This document shows, piece by piece, positions 9,777 to 18,831 of a DNA stretch of 64,000 bases (within the stretch, counting starts at the first letter, position 1; each line of letters starts with the position of its first letter). This DNA comes from Ancylobacter sp. SL191. GTDB lineage: Bacteria; Pseudomonadota; Alphaproteobacteria; Rhizobiales; Xanthobacteraceae. The translations under genes were made by a program, and so were the position numbers. Under the pieces are notes generated by a model that was not told the DNA's origin, made no database searches, and saw only the letters and a program-made list of their open reading frames with translations. Location of the stretch: positions 4,129,001-4,193,000 of the forward strand of contig NZ_CP113056.1 of the NCBI RefSeq assembly GCF_026625645.1, given 5' to 3'.

Positions 9777-10694
9777 ATGAGCACCGACACCCCGCCGCGC
9801 AAGCCGTGGAGCCTTCGCCTGCGCGATGGCTTCCTCTCGGCCGGTGTATGGACGCTGACGCGCCTGTTGCGGATGCAGAATCCGCAATTCTCCGCCTGGG
9901 TCGGCAGCTTCTGGGCCCGCGCCATCGGGCCCTTCACGCCGATCCACAAGGCGGCGCTGAAGAACCTCGCCCTCGCCTACCCCGAGAAGACCGAGGCCGA
10001 GCGCCGGGAAATCGCGCGGGGCATGTGGGACAATCTCGGCCGCATGGCCGGCGAGTTCGTTCATCTCGACCGCATCTGGCAGTACAATATGTGGGAGCCG
10101 GCCAAGAGCCGGATCGAGACCACCGGCGTCTCCAACTTCGTCGCCATGCGCATCGACGGCAAGCCGGCGCTGGTGTTCACCGCGCATCTGGCGAACTGGG
10201 AACTGCCGGCCATCGCCGCCGCCGCGCAGGGGCTGGACAGCGCCGTGCTGTTCCGCGCGCCGGACAACACCTTCTTCGCCGACCTGCTGTTCGGCGCCCG
10301 CAGCCAGGTGATGGGCAACCTCGTCGCCGCCTCGCATGTCGCGGTGTTCGAGCTCGCCGCGGTGCTCGATCAGGGCAAGCATCTCGGCATCCTCGTCGAT
10401 CAGGCGCGCAAGGGCGGGCCGATCGTGCAGTTCTTCGGCCGGCCCTGCACCACCAACCCCACCATCGCCCGCCTCGCCCGGCTCTATGAATGCCCGGTTC
10501 ACGGCGTGCGCGTCATCCGCCTACCGGAAGGGCGCTTCCGCATCCAGTGTACCCCCGCCCTCGACCTGCCGCGCGACGCCAAGGGCAAGATCGACGTGGA
10601 CGGCTCGATGCAGATGATCACCTCGGTCGTCGAAGGCTGGGTCCGCGAGCATCCCGAGCAGTGGACCTGGTTCTACCGCCGCTGGCGGATCTGA
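9777..10694 (+). CDS. lpxXL: lipid A very-long-chain acyltransferase (LpxL/HtrB family)
   Basis: 305-residue inner-membrane acyltransferase. The H-x4-E catalytic motif is HLANWE (His137, Glu142). An N-terminal hydrophobic segment should anchor it in the membrane. LpxXL moves the 27-hydroxyoctacosanoyl group from AcpXL to lipid A, forming the secondary acyl chain that can span the outer membrane. It closes the operon that begins with acpXL. The ribosome site is weak, but the start gives the normal length for the family. Confidence 0.9.
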   Translation: MSTDTPPRKPWSLRLRDGFLSAGVWTLTRLLRMQNPQFSAWVGSFWARAIGPFTPIHKAALKNLALAYPEKTEAERREIARGMWDNLGRMAGEFVHLDRIWQYNMWEPAKSRIETTGVSNFVAMRIDGKPALVFTAHLANWELPAIAAAAQGLDSAVLFRAPDNTFFADLLFGARSQVMGNLVAASHVAVFELAAVLDQGKHLGILVDQARKGGPIVQFFGRPCTTNPTIARLARLYECPVHGVRVIRLPEGRFRIQCTPALDLPRDAKGKIDVDGSMQMITSVVEGWVREHPEQWTWFYRRWRI

Positions 10695-10773
10695 CGGGGG
10701 ACGGCGGCGCCCTCAGGCCCCCGCGCGCCTTCGCACGACCCCGCACGACGCGATGCGCTCCCCGCACACACCC

Positions 10774-10863
10774 CGTCATCCCCGGGCTTGACCCGGGGAT
10801 CCACGACTTTCCCTCGCCCCACCGACAGAAGTCATGGATGGCCGGGCCAAGCCCGGCCATGAC
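10774..10863. repeat. dispersed intergenic palindromic element, family 1
   Basis: Begins CGTCATCCCCGGG and ends CCATGACGG. It holds two hairpins: CCCCGGG-CTTGA-CCCGGGG (10780-10798) and ATGGCCGGGC-CAA-GCCCGGCCAT (10838-10860). The same design recurs at 34769-34859, and a related one at 51974-52065. Confidence 0.75.
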
Positions 10864-10919
10864 GGTTCGGCACGTGCCGCCTTGGGCCATGACGAGCCGG
10901 CAAGCGCCGCACCATCCCC

Positions 10920-10968
10920 GTTCCCCGGACAAGCCGCGCACGGCGCGGCGCCGATCCGGGGTCCAGCG
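10920..10968. repeat. dispersed intergenic palindromic element, family 2
   Basis: CCGGACAAGC, a GCGC-rich palindrome, then GATCCGGGGTCCAGCG. Related copies lie at 17052-17097 and, inverted, at 29965-30012. With the family 1 element it fills most of the 535-base gap after lpxXL; no gene is seen in that gap. Confidence 0.7.
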
Positions 10969-11131
10969 CAGGACTCCGCCGAAGGCGGCTCTATCTCCCT
11001 CCCCGTCAAAAAGACACGGCCGACGAGTCATCCGCCGGATCCCTGCGCGCCTTCCACTGACGCTTCAGGCGTCCGGGACACGGACCTCGCGCCGCAGTCA
11101 CCTCGCGCCGCCCCTGCTCCCCGAGCCCCCC

Positions 11132-11167
11132 AAAAGAAAACGGGCGCCCGGTTTCCCGGACGCCCGT
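11132..11167 (-). terminator. intrinsic terminator of the potF-like gene
   Basis: Read on the minus strand, CGGGCGTCCGG-GAAA-CCGGGCGCCCG forms a nearly perfect stem with a GAAA loop, followed by TTTTCTTTT. It lies 63 bases after the stop of the polyamine-binding protein gene. Confidence 0.85.
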
Positions 11168-11229
11168 CTTGTCTCATCGGCCGCTGCTGTGCCAAGCCGC
11201 CACGGGGGCGGCCCGGCCGTCGGCTCAGC

Positions 11230-12339
11230 TCACTTGCCGCGCTTGAAATCGGTCCACGTCTTGGTGACGACGCGCTGGACCTTCTGCGGGTAGGTGGTGA
11301 CGGTGAAGAGGTTGGCCAGCGTCTCCTTGTCCGGGTAGATCGCCGGGTTGTCGAGGATCGCCTTGTCGATGAACTTCTGCGCCCCCTCATTGCCCGAGGC
11401 ATAGGAGATGAAGTTGGAGTTCTTCGCGGCGACCTCGGGCTTCATCATGTAGTTGATGAAGGCCAGCGCCTCTTCGGGGTGGGCGGCATCCTTCGGGATG
11501 GCGAAGTTGTCGAACCACATCAGCGCCCCTTCCTTGGGGATGATGTACTCGATGTTGATCGGCGGCTTGCCGGTCTTCTCGGCAGCTTCCTCGGCGCGGG
11601 CCTTGGCCTGGAACACGTCGCCCGACCAGCCGACCGCGAGGCAGATGTCGCCGCCCGCCAGCGCGTTGATATAGCCCGAAGAATCGAACTTCTTCACGAA
11701 TTTGCGGATCGGCGCCAGCAGCTTGCCGGCGGCCTCGATGTCGGCGGGATCCTTGGAGTTCGGATCCTTGCCGAGATAGCGCAGCGCGGTGGGAATGATC
11801 TCCTCCGGGCCGTCCAGCATGTAGACACCGCAATCCTTCAGCTTGCCCAGCAGTTCCGGCTTGAACACGATGTCCCAGCTGTTGAGCGGGGTGTCGCCGA
11901 GGCGCTGCTTCACCTTGTCGACGTTGAGGCCGATGCCGGTGGTGCCCCACATATAGTTCACGGCGTAGTCATTGCCGGGATCATAGACGGCGAGGCGCTC
12001 GGAGATGACCGGCCACTGGTACTGCAGGTTCGGCAGCTTGGACTTGTCCAGCTTCATGAACACGCCGGCCTGGATCTGGCGCTGCAGGAAGGAGCCGGTC
12101 GGCACCACCACGTCATAGCCGGTCTTGCCGCCGAGCAGCTTGGTCTCAAGCACCTCGTTGGAGTCGAAGACGTCGTACCGGACCTTGATTCCGGTTTCCT
12201 TGGTGAACTCCTCCAGCACCGACTCGTCGATATAGTCGGACCAGTTGTAGACGTTCACGACCTTCTCCTGAGCCGACGCGGGCGCGACCGCCAGCGCCGC
12301 CAGAAGACCGGCCGCGAGTGTCGAAAGGAGGCGAGACAT
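11230..12339 (-). CDS. putrescine/spermidine ABC transporter substrate-binding protein
   Basis: 369-residue periplasmic binding protein of the PotF/PotD family. The signal peptide (MSRLLSTLAAGLLAALAVA) should be cut after ASA23. The mature start VVNVYNWSDYIDESVLEEF is the PotF-type opening that binds polyamines. An upstream ATG at 12357 is in frame, but the AAGGAG ribosome site lies between the two, so 12339 is the real start. No PotGHI membrane or ATPase genes are in the window. The divergent glutamylputrescine synthetase and transaminases support a putrescine role. It has its own terminator. Confidence 0.9.
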   Translation of the reverse strand: MSRLLSTLAAGLLAALAVAPASAQEKVVNVYNWSDYIDESVLEEFTKETGIKVRYDVFDSNEVLETKLLGGKTGYDVVVPTGSFLQRQIQAGVFMKLDKSKLPNLQYQWPVISERLAVYDPGNDYAVNYMWGTTGIGLNVDKVKQRLGDTPLNSWDIVFKPELLGKLKDCGVYMLDGPEEIIPTALRYLGKDPNSKDPADIEAAGKLLAPIRKFVKKFDSSGYINALAGGDICLAVGWSGDVFQAKARAEEAAEKTGKPPINIEYIIPKEGALMWFDNFAIPKDAAHPEEALAFINYMMKPEVAAKNSNFISYASGNEGAQKFIDKAILDNPAIYPDKETLANLFTVTTYPQKVQRVVTKTWTDFKRGK

Positions 12340-12479
12340 CCGTTTCTCCTTGGGCAAGTAAAGTGATCAGCCGAATGGACCGTTTAAGGCTCCGGGCGGC
12401 AAGGCTAGTGCCTCGCCGATCCCCGCTCAAGTGAAACTCCCCGGCCCATGCCCAATAGTTGGTCACAAGCCGGTGGCGC

Positions 12480-13883
12480 TCACAAATAGGTCTCGTATTC
12501 CAGAAGATTGATCCGCCGCTCGAAGGCGAGCAGTTCCGTCTCCTTCATGATGGCGAACACCCGCTGGTACTGGGCGCCGAAGGCCCGGCCGACGAATTCC
12601 GAGCCCGCGAAGCGCCTGACCGCCTCGCCCATATCGTAGCTCAGGAGCGGGGCTTCCTGCTCATAGGCGTTGCCGGTCAGCGGCGCCGGCGGCTCAAGGC
12701 CCTTCTCGATGCCCTCAAGCATTCCCGCGAGGATGCCGGCAAGGACGAGATGGGGGTGAGCATCGGCGCCGGCGATGCGGTGCTCCAGCCGGCGCGCCTT
12801 CGGCCCGCCATTGGGCACGCGCACGGCCACCGCGCGGTTGTCGAAGCCCCACGACACGCTGGTCGGCGCGTAGCTGCCGGGCACGAGGCGGCGGAAGCCG
12901 TTATAGCTCGGCACGTAGAAGACGCAGGTATCCGCCATTGTGGCGAGCATGCCGGCGGCCGCGTTGCGCAGCAGCGTCTCGCCCGCCTCGCCCTGGCCGA
13001 AGGCATTGGCGCCGGTGCGGTCGGCAAGGCTCACATGCACATGCATGCCCGAGCCGGCGAAGTCGAGGAAGGGCTTGGGCATGAAGCTCGCGCGCAGCCC
13101 GTGCTTGCGGGCGACGCCGTCGATCAGCCGGCGCAGCAGGATCGCATCGTCGGCCGCCGCCATGGCGTCGGTGCGGTGATAGAGGTTCACCTCATACTGG
13201 CCGGGAGCGGCCTCGGAAATCACCGTGTCGGCCGGCAGGCCCTGGATGCGCGCCGCCTCGCGGATTTCGTGCAGCAGCCCGGCATAGGCGTCGAGGTCGG
13301 ACATGGAATACATGTTCTGCCGCGCCGGACCGCTGGTCGAGGCGGGGAACACCGGCTCGGGCACGCCGCCGGGGCCGGGGGCGGGCTTGAGCAGGTAGAA
13401 TTCCAGCTCGAAGGCGACGCAGGGATGAAGCCCGCGCGCGGCGAGGCGCGCCACCTGCGCGGCGAGCTTGTGGCGCGGATCGAGATCCCATGGCCGCTCG
13501 CCGCCGCGTCCGTCCGGCTCGTTCATCGAGATCAGCACCTGCGCCGCCGGGCGCGGCGACCACGGCACCGGCTTCAGCGTGCCCGCCACCGGGCGGCAAA
13601 TGCCGTCGCGATCGCCGGTCTCGATGTGGATGCCAGTTTCCTCGACCTCGCGGCCCCAGATGTCCAACCCGAAGATGGAGAGCGGGATCGCCACACCCTC
13701 ACCCCAGATCTTCCCGCCCGCCGTGCCTGGAATCCATTTGCCGCGCAGCACGCCATGGGTGTCGGGCAGCAGCACCTCGACAATGTCGGGGGTGCCATGT
13801 TCGGCGACATAGGCGCCGAACTCATCGGCAGGACGGGAGGAAGACGGCGCCGCGGCAAGGTCCGCAGCTTCGGGCAATGGCAT
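12480..13883 (-). CDS. puuA: gamma-glutamylputrescine synthetase-like (glutamine synthetase family)
   Basis: 467-residue type-I-like glutamine synthetase. Active-site landmarks are FELEF (158-162), the EAAPGQYEVN segment (224-233) and GSGMHVHVS (277-285). The N-terminal VLLPDTHGVLRGKW is typical of PuuA rather than GlnA, and there is no adenylylation-site loop. PuuA joins glutamate to putrescine using ATP in the cytoplasm, the first step of the Puu route. It is transcribed in the same direction as the PotF-like gene downstream and divergently from a putrescine-type aminotransferase. Related GS-like enzymes use other amines, so the substrate is inferred. Confidence 0.85.
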   Translation of the reverse strand: MPLPEAADLAAAPSSSRPADEFGAYVAEHGTPDIVEVLLPDTHGVLRGKWIPGTAGGKIWGEGVAIPLSIFGLDIWGREVEETGIHIETGDRDGICRPVAGTLKPVPWSPRPAAQVLISMNEPDGRGGERPWDLDPRHKLAAQVARLAARGLHPCVAFELEFYLLKPAPGPGGVPEPVFPASTSGPARQNMYSMSDLDAYAGLLHEIREAARIQGLPADTVISEAAPGQYEVNLYHRTDAMAAADDAILLRRLIDGVARKHGLRASFMPKPFLDFAGSGMHVHVSLADRTGANAFGQGEAGETLLRNAAAGMLATMADTCVFYVPSYNGFRRLVPGSYAPTSVSWGFDNRAVAVRVPNGGPKARRLEHRIAGADAHPHLVLAGILAGMLEGIEKGLEPPAPLTGNAYEQEAPLLSYDMGEAVRRFAGSEFVGRAFGAQYQRVFAIMKETELLAFERRINLLEYETYL

Positions 13884-13989
13884 GATCCACCTGGCAGAAT
13901 GCGTCAGTCGATTGTGCTCACGCCGACGCGGTGGTGGTCAAGCGCCGCCCCCGCAGCGTGAGACACGCCCTTTTGCCATGCCGGACGGC

Positions 13990-14018
13990 TTGACGCACGC
14001 GAAATGTGATCACATTGT
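13990..14018 (+). promoter_or_regulatory. candidate promoter overlapping a perfect palindromic operator
   Basis: In the 165-base divergent gap, TTGACG (13990-13995) could be a -35 box. The perfect 14-base palindrome AATGTGATCACATT (14003-14016) would cover the spacer and a weak -10 (14013-14018). The position suggests a repressor site controlling the aminotransferase gene and perhaps puuA. No regulator gene lies alongside. Confidence 0.45.
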
Positions 14019-14048
14019 CACCGCGACTTCATGATGAGCAGGTGCGCC

Positions 14049-15428
14049 ATGCCGCTTCCCACTTCCACCGCCGAACTGCGTGCGCTCGACGCCGCCCATC
14101 ACCTCCATCCGTTCAGCGATACCAAATCGCTGAACGAGGAAGGCTCGCGCGTCATCCTCAAGGCCGAGGGCGTGTGGCTGACCGACTCGGACGGCAACCG
14201 CATCCTCGACGGCATGTCGGGCCTCTGGTGCGTCAATGTCGGCTATGGCCGGCAGGAGATCGTCGATGCTGTCGCCAAGCAGATGGCGGAGCTGCCCTAT
14301 TACAACACCTTCTTCAAGACGACGCACCGCCCGGCCATCGAGCTGGCCGCCAAGCTCGCCGAGCTGACGCCGAAGCAGTTCAACCGCGTCTTCTTCACCG
14401 GCTCGGGCTCGGAGTCGAATGACACCGTCATCAAGCTTGTCCGCCGCTATTTCCAGATCAAGGGCAAGCCGGAGAAGAAGGTCATCATCTCCCGGCACAA
14501 CGCCTATCACGGCTCCACCGTCGCCGCCGGCAGCCTCGGCGGCATGTCGCCGATGCACGGCCAGAGCGCGATCATTCCCGACATCGTCCACATCGCCCAG
14601 CCCTATTTCTGGGGCGAGGCGCGCCAGGGCGAGACGCCGGACGAGTTCGGCCTGCGCACCGCCCGCGCGCTGGAAGCCACCATCGACGCGCTGGGCGAGG
14701 ACCGCATCGCCGCCTTCATCGCCGAACCGGTACAGGGCGCCGGTGGCGTCATCATCCCGCCCGCGACCTATTGGCCGGAAGTCGCCCGCATCTGCCGCGA
14801 GCGCGACATCCTGTTCGTCTCCGACGAGGTGATCTGCGGCTTCGGCCGGACCGGCAGCTGGTTCGGCTGCGAAACCTTCCACACCGAGCCGGACATCCTC
14901 GTCATGGCGAAGGGCATCACCTCCGGCTACATGCCGCTGGGCGGGGTGATGGTGGCCGATCGCGTGGTCGAGGTGCTGCTGGAAGGCGGCGACTTCAACC
15001 ATGGCTACACCTATTCCGGCCACCCGGCCGCCTGCGCCGCCGCGCTCGCCAATCTCGCCATCATGGAGCGGGAGAACCTGATCGGCCGCGTCGCCACCGA
15101 TGTCGGGCCATATCTGAAGGCGCAGTGGTCCAAGCTCGCCGAGCACCCGCTGGTCGGCGAGGCGCCGACCCTCGGCCTGCTCGCCGCGCTGGAGCTGACG
15201 CCGGACAAGATCGGTCGCACCAAGTTCCCCGATGTCGGCAAGGCCGGCACGCTGGCGCGCGACTTCTCCTTCAAGAACAACCTCGTCATGCGCGCGGTGC
15301 GCGACCGCCTCATCATCGCCCCGCCGCTCACCATCTCGCATGACGAGATCGACGAGCTGATCGTGCGCGTGCGCAAGACGCTGGACGAGGCCCATGCCGA
15401 GCTGAAGCGCTGGGGCTGGGTTCACTGA
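14049..15428 (+). CDS. class III aminotransferase, probable putrescine/diamine-pyruvate transaminase
   Basis: 459-residue PLP enzyme. Lys288 in MAKGITSGY is the Schiff-base lysine; the PLP-phosphate loop GSGSESNDT and FVSDEVICGFGRTG are present. Sequence pattern and length match the SpuC/YhxA group of diamine-pyruvate transaminases. With the neighbouring PuuA and PotF it suggests two ways to use putrescine. In-frame starts also exist at 14031 and 14034; 14049 is preferred because AGGTG lies at a normal distance. Confidence 0.85.
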   Translation: MPLPTSTAELRALDAAHHLHPFSDTKSLNEEGSRVILKAEGVWLTDSDGNRILDGMSGLWCVNVGYGRQEIVDAVAKQMAELPYYNTFFKTTHRPAIELAAKLAELTPKQFNRVFFTGSGSESNDTVIKLVRRYFQIKGKPEKKVIISRHNAYHGSTVAAGSLGGMSPMHGQSAIIPDIVHIAQPYFWGEARQGETPDEFGLRTARALEATIDALGEDRIAAFIAEPVQGAGGVIIPPATYWPEVARICRERDILFVSDEVICGFGRTGSWFGCETFHTEPDILVMAKGITSGYMPLGGVMVADRVVEVLLEGGDFNHGYTYSGHPAACAAALANLAIMERENLIGRVATDVGPYLKAQWSKLAEHPLVGEAPTLGLLAALELTPDKIGRTKFPDVGKAGTLARDFSFKNNLVMRAVRDRLIIAPPLTISHDEIDELIVRVRKTLDEAHAELKRWGWVH

Positions 15429-15511
15429 GGGCGGGCTGAGACCGTCGCCGGCGGCACGGGCGCGCGAAACGTGCTTCAATGCCGCCGGTCACTGACCATA
15501 GGGAAAGCGCG

Positions 15512-16891
15512 ATGAACCTCGTCACCCCCGTCGGCGAAGGCTCCGGCGTCAGCCCGGCCCGCACCGCGGCGCTGCGCGCGGAGGCCGAGGCGCTCTATCT
15601 CGGCACGCGGCCGAAGACCCGCGCCGCCGCCGGCGCCGCCGCGCATCTCTATCAGGGCGTGCCGATGCACTGGATGGTGGACTGGTCCACCCCGGTGCCG
15701 CTGGTGGTGGCGCAGGCGTCCGGCGCCCGCCTCACCGATGTCGACGGCAATGGTTATGACGATTTCTGTCTCGGCGACACCGCCTCGCTGTTCGGCCATG
15801 GCCCCGCGCCGGTGGCCGAGGCGCTGACGCGGCAGGCGCGGGCCGGCCTCGCCACCATGCTGCCGAGCCCGGACGCGGCCATTGTCGGCGACCTGCTCGC
15901 CGCCCGCTTCGGCCTGCCCTACTGGCAGATCGCCACCACCGCGACGGACGCCAACCGCTTCGCGCTGCGCGCCGCCCGCGCCGCCACCGGGCGCCCGCGT
16001 ATCCTGGTGTTCGACGGCGCCTATCACGGCGCCGTGGACGAGACCTTCGTCGAGCTCGGCCCGGATGGCCGCGCGCGCAACGCGCAGGGCCTGCTGGGCG
16101 AGCCGCGCGACCTGACGGCACTCACCCGCGTCATCCCGTTCAACGACATCGCCGCGCTGGAAGAGGCGCTGGCCGATCGCTCGGTCGCCTGCGTCATCAC
16201 CGAGCCGGTGCTGACCAATTGCGCGATGGTGCTGCCGCAGACCGGCTTCCACGACGCGCTGCGCGACATCACCCGCCGCACCGGCACGCTGCTGCTGATC
16301 GACGAGACGCACACACTCTCCAGCGGGCCGGGCGGCTACACCCGCAAATTCGGGCTGGAGCCCGACCTGTTCGTCGTCGGCAAGGCGATTGCCGGTGGCG
16401 TGCCGACCTCGGTCTGGGGCATGAGCGCGGACGTCGCCGAGCGCCTCACCCGCGCCCGCGCCAGCCAGCCGGACGGGCGTTCAGGAATGGGCACGACCTT
16501 ATCGGGCACCGCGCTCCAGCTCGCCGCCCTGCGCGCGACGCTGGAACATGTCGCGACCGATGCGGCCTATGCGCATATGAACCGGCTGGCCGACCGGCTG
16601 GAGGCCGGCCTTGCCGAGGTGCTCGCGCAAGCGCGGCTGCCCTGGCATGTCGCCCGTTGCGGCGCCCGCGTGGAAGTCGTGCGCGCCCCGCGCCCGCTCA
16701 GCAATGGCGGCGAGGCCCATGCGGCGCATTACGCGGATCTGGAAGCCACCATCCACCTCGCACTTCTGGTTCGCGGCGTGCTGATCTCGCCGTTCCACGA
16801 CATGATGCTGTGCTCGCCGGCGACGCAGCAGGATCAGGTCGACCGCCTCGTCGCCGCCACGGCGGATGTGGTGCGCCGACTGGTGGGGTGA
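15512..16891 (+). CDS. class III aminotransferase (glutamate-1-semialdehyde aminomutase-like)
   Basis: 459-residue PLP-dependent enzyme. The PLP lysine is Lys291 in VVGKAIAGGVP, preceded by LLIDETHTLSSGPGGY. The fold is that of HemL-like transaminases, but HemL-specific hallmarks are lacking, so it is probably a catabolic transaminase. It follows the diamine transaminase on the same strand after 83 bases and may act on the same or a related amine. The start 15512 is preceded by GGGAAAGCG; an earlier in-frame ATG at 15479 has no ribosome site. Substrate unknown. Confidence 0.8.
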   Translation: MNLVTPVGEGSGVSPARTAALRAEAEALYLGTRPKTRAAAGAAAHLYQGVPMHWMVDWSTPVPLVVAQASGARLTDVDGNGYDDFCLGDTASLFGHGPAPVAEALTRQARAGLATMLPSPDAAIVGDLLAARFGLPYWQIATTATDANRFALRAARAATGRPRILVFDGAYHGAVDETFVELGPDGRARNAQGLLGEPRDLTALTRVIPFNDIAALEEALADRSVACVITEPVLTNCAMVLPQTGFHDALRDITRRTGTLLLIDETHTLSSGPGGYTRKFGLEPDLFVVGKAIAGGVPTSVWGMSADVAERLTRARASQPDGRSGMGTTLSGTALQLAALRATLEHVATDAAYAHMNRLADRLEAGLAEVLAQARLPWHVARCGARVEVVRAPRPLSNGGEAHAAHYADLEATIHLALLVRGVLISPFHDMMLCSPATQQDQVDRLVAATADVVRRLVG

Positions 16892-16969
16892 GCCCTTCGC
16901 CCACGAGCATCCTTCGAGGCCCGGCTGCGCCGGGGAAAGCCGAGGAAGACGCCTGCGGCGGCATTTTGC

Positions 16970-17097
16970 GCTGGATCCCGGCTCGGCGCTCCGGCTGCGC
17001 CTCCGCTGGGCCGGGACACGTTATTCGGAACGAACCACGCCAACAGCTGCGTTTCCCGGACAAGCGGCGCACAGCGCCGCGCCGATCCGGGATCCAG
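16970..17097. repeat. dispersed intergenic elements, families 2 and 3
   Basis: 16970-17019 (GCTGGATCCCGGC to GGGACAC) is nearly the exact reverse complement of 29845-29894. 17052-17097 (TTTCCCGGACAAGC to GATCCAG) is nearly the reverse complement of 29965-30012. A third motif, CATCCTTCGAGGCCCGG, lies just upstream near 16910 and recurs inverted near 30135. These fill the gap between the aminotransferase and rhodanese genes. Confidence 0.75.
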
Positions 17098-17145
17098 GAG
17101 AGACTCAGCGCAGCGTCCTAATCGCGCATCAGGCGTGCGTCCCCC

Positions 17146-17487
17146 TCAGCCCTGCTCGGTCGGAAAGCCCGCTTCCTTCCAGGCGAGGATACCGCCGGCC
17201 ATGTGGCGGTAGAGGTCGGCGCCGGCGGCCTGCGCGGCGGCGGCGGCGCGCTGGGAGCGCTGGCCGGAGCGGCAGGAGAACACCAGCGTCTTGCCCGCCG
17301 GATCGGGCAGCGCGGCGGCATCGAAGGTGGAGAGCGGGAAATCGACCGCGCCGGGAATGCGCTCGGCGGCGAGTTCGTTCGGCTCGCGGACATCCACCAG
17401 CAGGATCGTGCCGGCCTCAAGCCCGGCCTTCACCTCGTCCACCGACAGGTTCTCGATCACGCCACCGAAGGGATTGGGCTGCTGCAT
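17146..17487 (-). CDS. rhodanese-like domain protein
   Basis: 113-residue single-domain sulfurtransferase. The active-site loop is SCRSGQRS with Cys72 as the persulfide-forming residue, and the N-terminal LLVDVREPNE is a typical CH2A motif. It is probably cytoplasmic, carrying sulfane sulfur to an unknown acceptor. The start at 17487 follows GAGGAG; an upstream in-frame ATG at 17541 is not needed. The neighbours do not point to a specific pathway. Confidence 0.88.
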   Translation of the reverse strand: MQQPNPFGGVIENLSVDEVKAGLEAGTILLVDVREPNELAAERIPGAVDFPLSTFDAAALPDPAGKTLVFSCRSGQRSQRAAAAAQAAGADLYRHMAGGILAWKEAGFPTEQG

Positions 17488-17571
17488 TGTCAGGCTCCTC
17501 GCTGTTACCGAGGAGGTAGACCCGCGGCGCGGGCGCCGCAAGTGCCCCCCGCGAGTCCCCGTCAGCCGGGC

Positions 17572-18597
17572 TCAGCGCGGCTGCGGCTTGCCCGGCCGGG
17601 CGACGACGATGCCGGCCACCACCATGGCGCCGCCAATGGCGACCATGAGCGAGGGGATCTCGCCGAACAGCAGGGCGGCCATGCTGGTGCCGACGACGAT
17701 CTGCAGCAGCAGCACCACCGAGATCAGCCCGGCCTGAAGCCGCCCGAGCGCGAAGGTGGTGAGCCCCTGCCCAGTCGCATGGGCGACGAGGCCGAGCCCG
17801 ACCACGGCGAGCAGGCCCTGAAGGCTGGAAGGCACCAGCGTCTCGCCCGCCGCGACGGCCCAGACGAGGCAGAAGATGGCGGCGGTAATGGCGGCGATCA
17901 GCGAGACCATGCCGCCGCCAAGCGCCGGGCCATGGCTCTGGCCGCTGCGGCGCACGAGGCGGGTCATCAGCATGTAGCCGGCATAGCAGGCGGCGGCAGC
18001 CATGCAGAGCACGTCGCCATAGACGCTGACGCCATCGCCCGGCACGGCGGCGGCGCTGCGCGAGATGATGAGCACCGTGCCGCCCAGCGACAGCACCAGC
18101 GCCAGCAGAAGGCCGCGCGAAGGCCGCTCGCCCAGCGCCAGCCAGCCGATCACCATCACGATGACCACCGCCAGATTGGCGATCAGCAGCGCATTGGCGG
18201 TGGTGGTGTGGGCAAGGCCGAGATGGAAGGCGACAAGGTCGGCGCCGAAGAACAGCCCGGCCATCATGGAAATGAACAGCTGCCGGCGGGTGAACAGCAC
18301 GCGGCGGGCTCCCGGCGCGCGCGGGGCGCGGCGCTCCAGCGCCCGCTGCTCGGCCACCGCCCAGATGATGGTCGGGCCGAGCGCAAAGACCAGCCGCCAG
18401 AAGCCGACCGCCGCCGGGCCGACATCGGCGAGGCGCACGAAGATGGCGGAGAAGCCGATGCAGATGGCCGCCAGCACCACGGCGAAGAACGCCTGTCGGC
18501 GCAGCGCCGCCTCATGCAGGTCGGCCGTCGAGGCGGGGGAGAGCAGGATGGCGCCCTCGGCGGCGGCCGGGGCAAGGGCGGCGGGAGGCGGAGACAT
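17572..18597 (-). CDS. EamA/DMT-family membrane transporter
   Basis: 341-residue inner-membrane protein with about ten hydrophobic segments in two EamA repeats, for example FSAIFVRLADVGPAAVGFWR in the first and the IVVGTSMAALLFGEIPSL stretch in the second. DMT transporters export metabolites or drugs; the substrate cannot be read here. An upstream in-frame ATG at 18741 would add a charged, non-membrane extension, so 18597 is preferred although its ribosome site is weak. A LysR gene is divergent from it and may control it. Confidence 0.85.
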   Translation of the reverse strand: MSPPPAALAPAAAEGAILLSPASTADLHEAALRRQAFFAVVLAAICIGFSAIFVRLADVGPAAVGFWRLVFALGPTIIWAVAEQRALERRAPRAPGARRVLFTRRQLFISMMAGLFFGADLVAFHLGLAHTTTANALLIANLAVVIVMVIGWLALGERPSRGLLLALVLSLGGTVLIISRSAAAVPGDGVSVYGDVLCMAAAACYAGYMLMTRLVRRSGQSHGPALGGGMVSLIAAITAAIFCLVWAVAAGETLVPSSLQGLLAVVGLGLVAHATGQGLTTFALGRLQAGLISVVLLLQIVVGTSMAALLFGEIPSLMVAIGGAMVVAGIVVARPGKPQPR

Positions 18598-18729
18598 TGC
18601 CGGGCTCGACACAGGACATGCAGGGAGTGGACGGTGCGGTCCCATCGGCCGCGCGCGGCGTCCCGCACGGGGAAAGCGCCGATGACATTTGGATACACCG
18701 CGAACTGGCATCGCCAAAGCGAATTTATT

Positions 18730-18759
18730 TTGTCGATACATTCATGATGGTGATATAAG
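18730..18759 (+). promoter_or_regulatory. candidate promoter of the lysR gene
   Basis: TTGTCG (18730-18735) and ATATAA (18753-18758) are 17 bases apart in a locally AT-rich part of the lysR/EamA divergent gap. A LysR-type operator would be expected to overlap it, but no site could be fixed with confidence. Confidence 0.4.
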
Positions 18760-18831
18760 TCGTCAGCGCGGCGGCCGACGCCGCCTTGCCCTGTGACCCA
18801 TGCGTTCGGGAGGACGCGCAGGAGGACGCCG

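Noticed and set aside
10834..12366. Plus-strand open frame of 510 codons
   Set aside because: It crosses an intergenic repeat and then runs antisense to the PotF-like gene.
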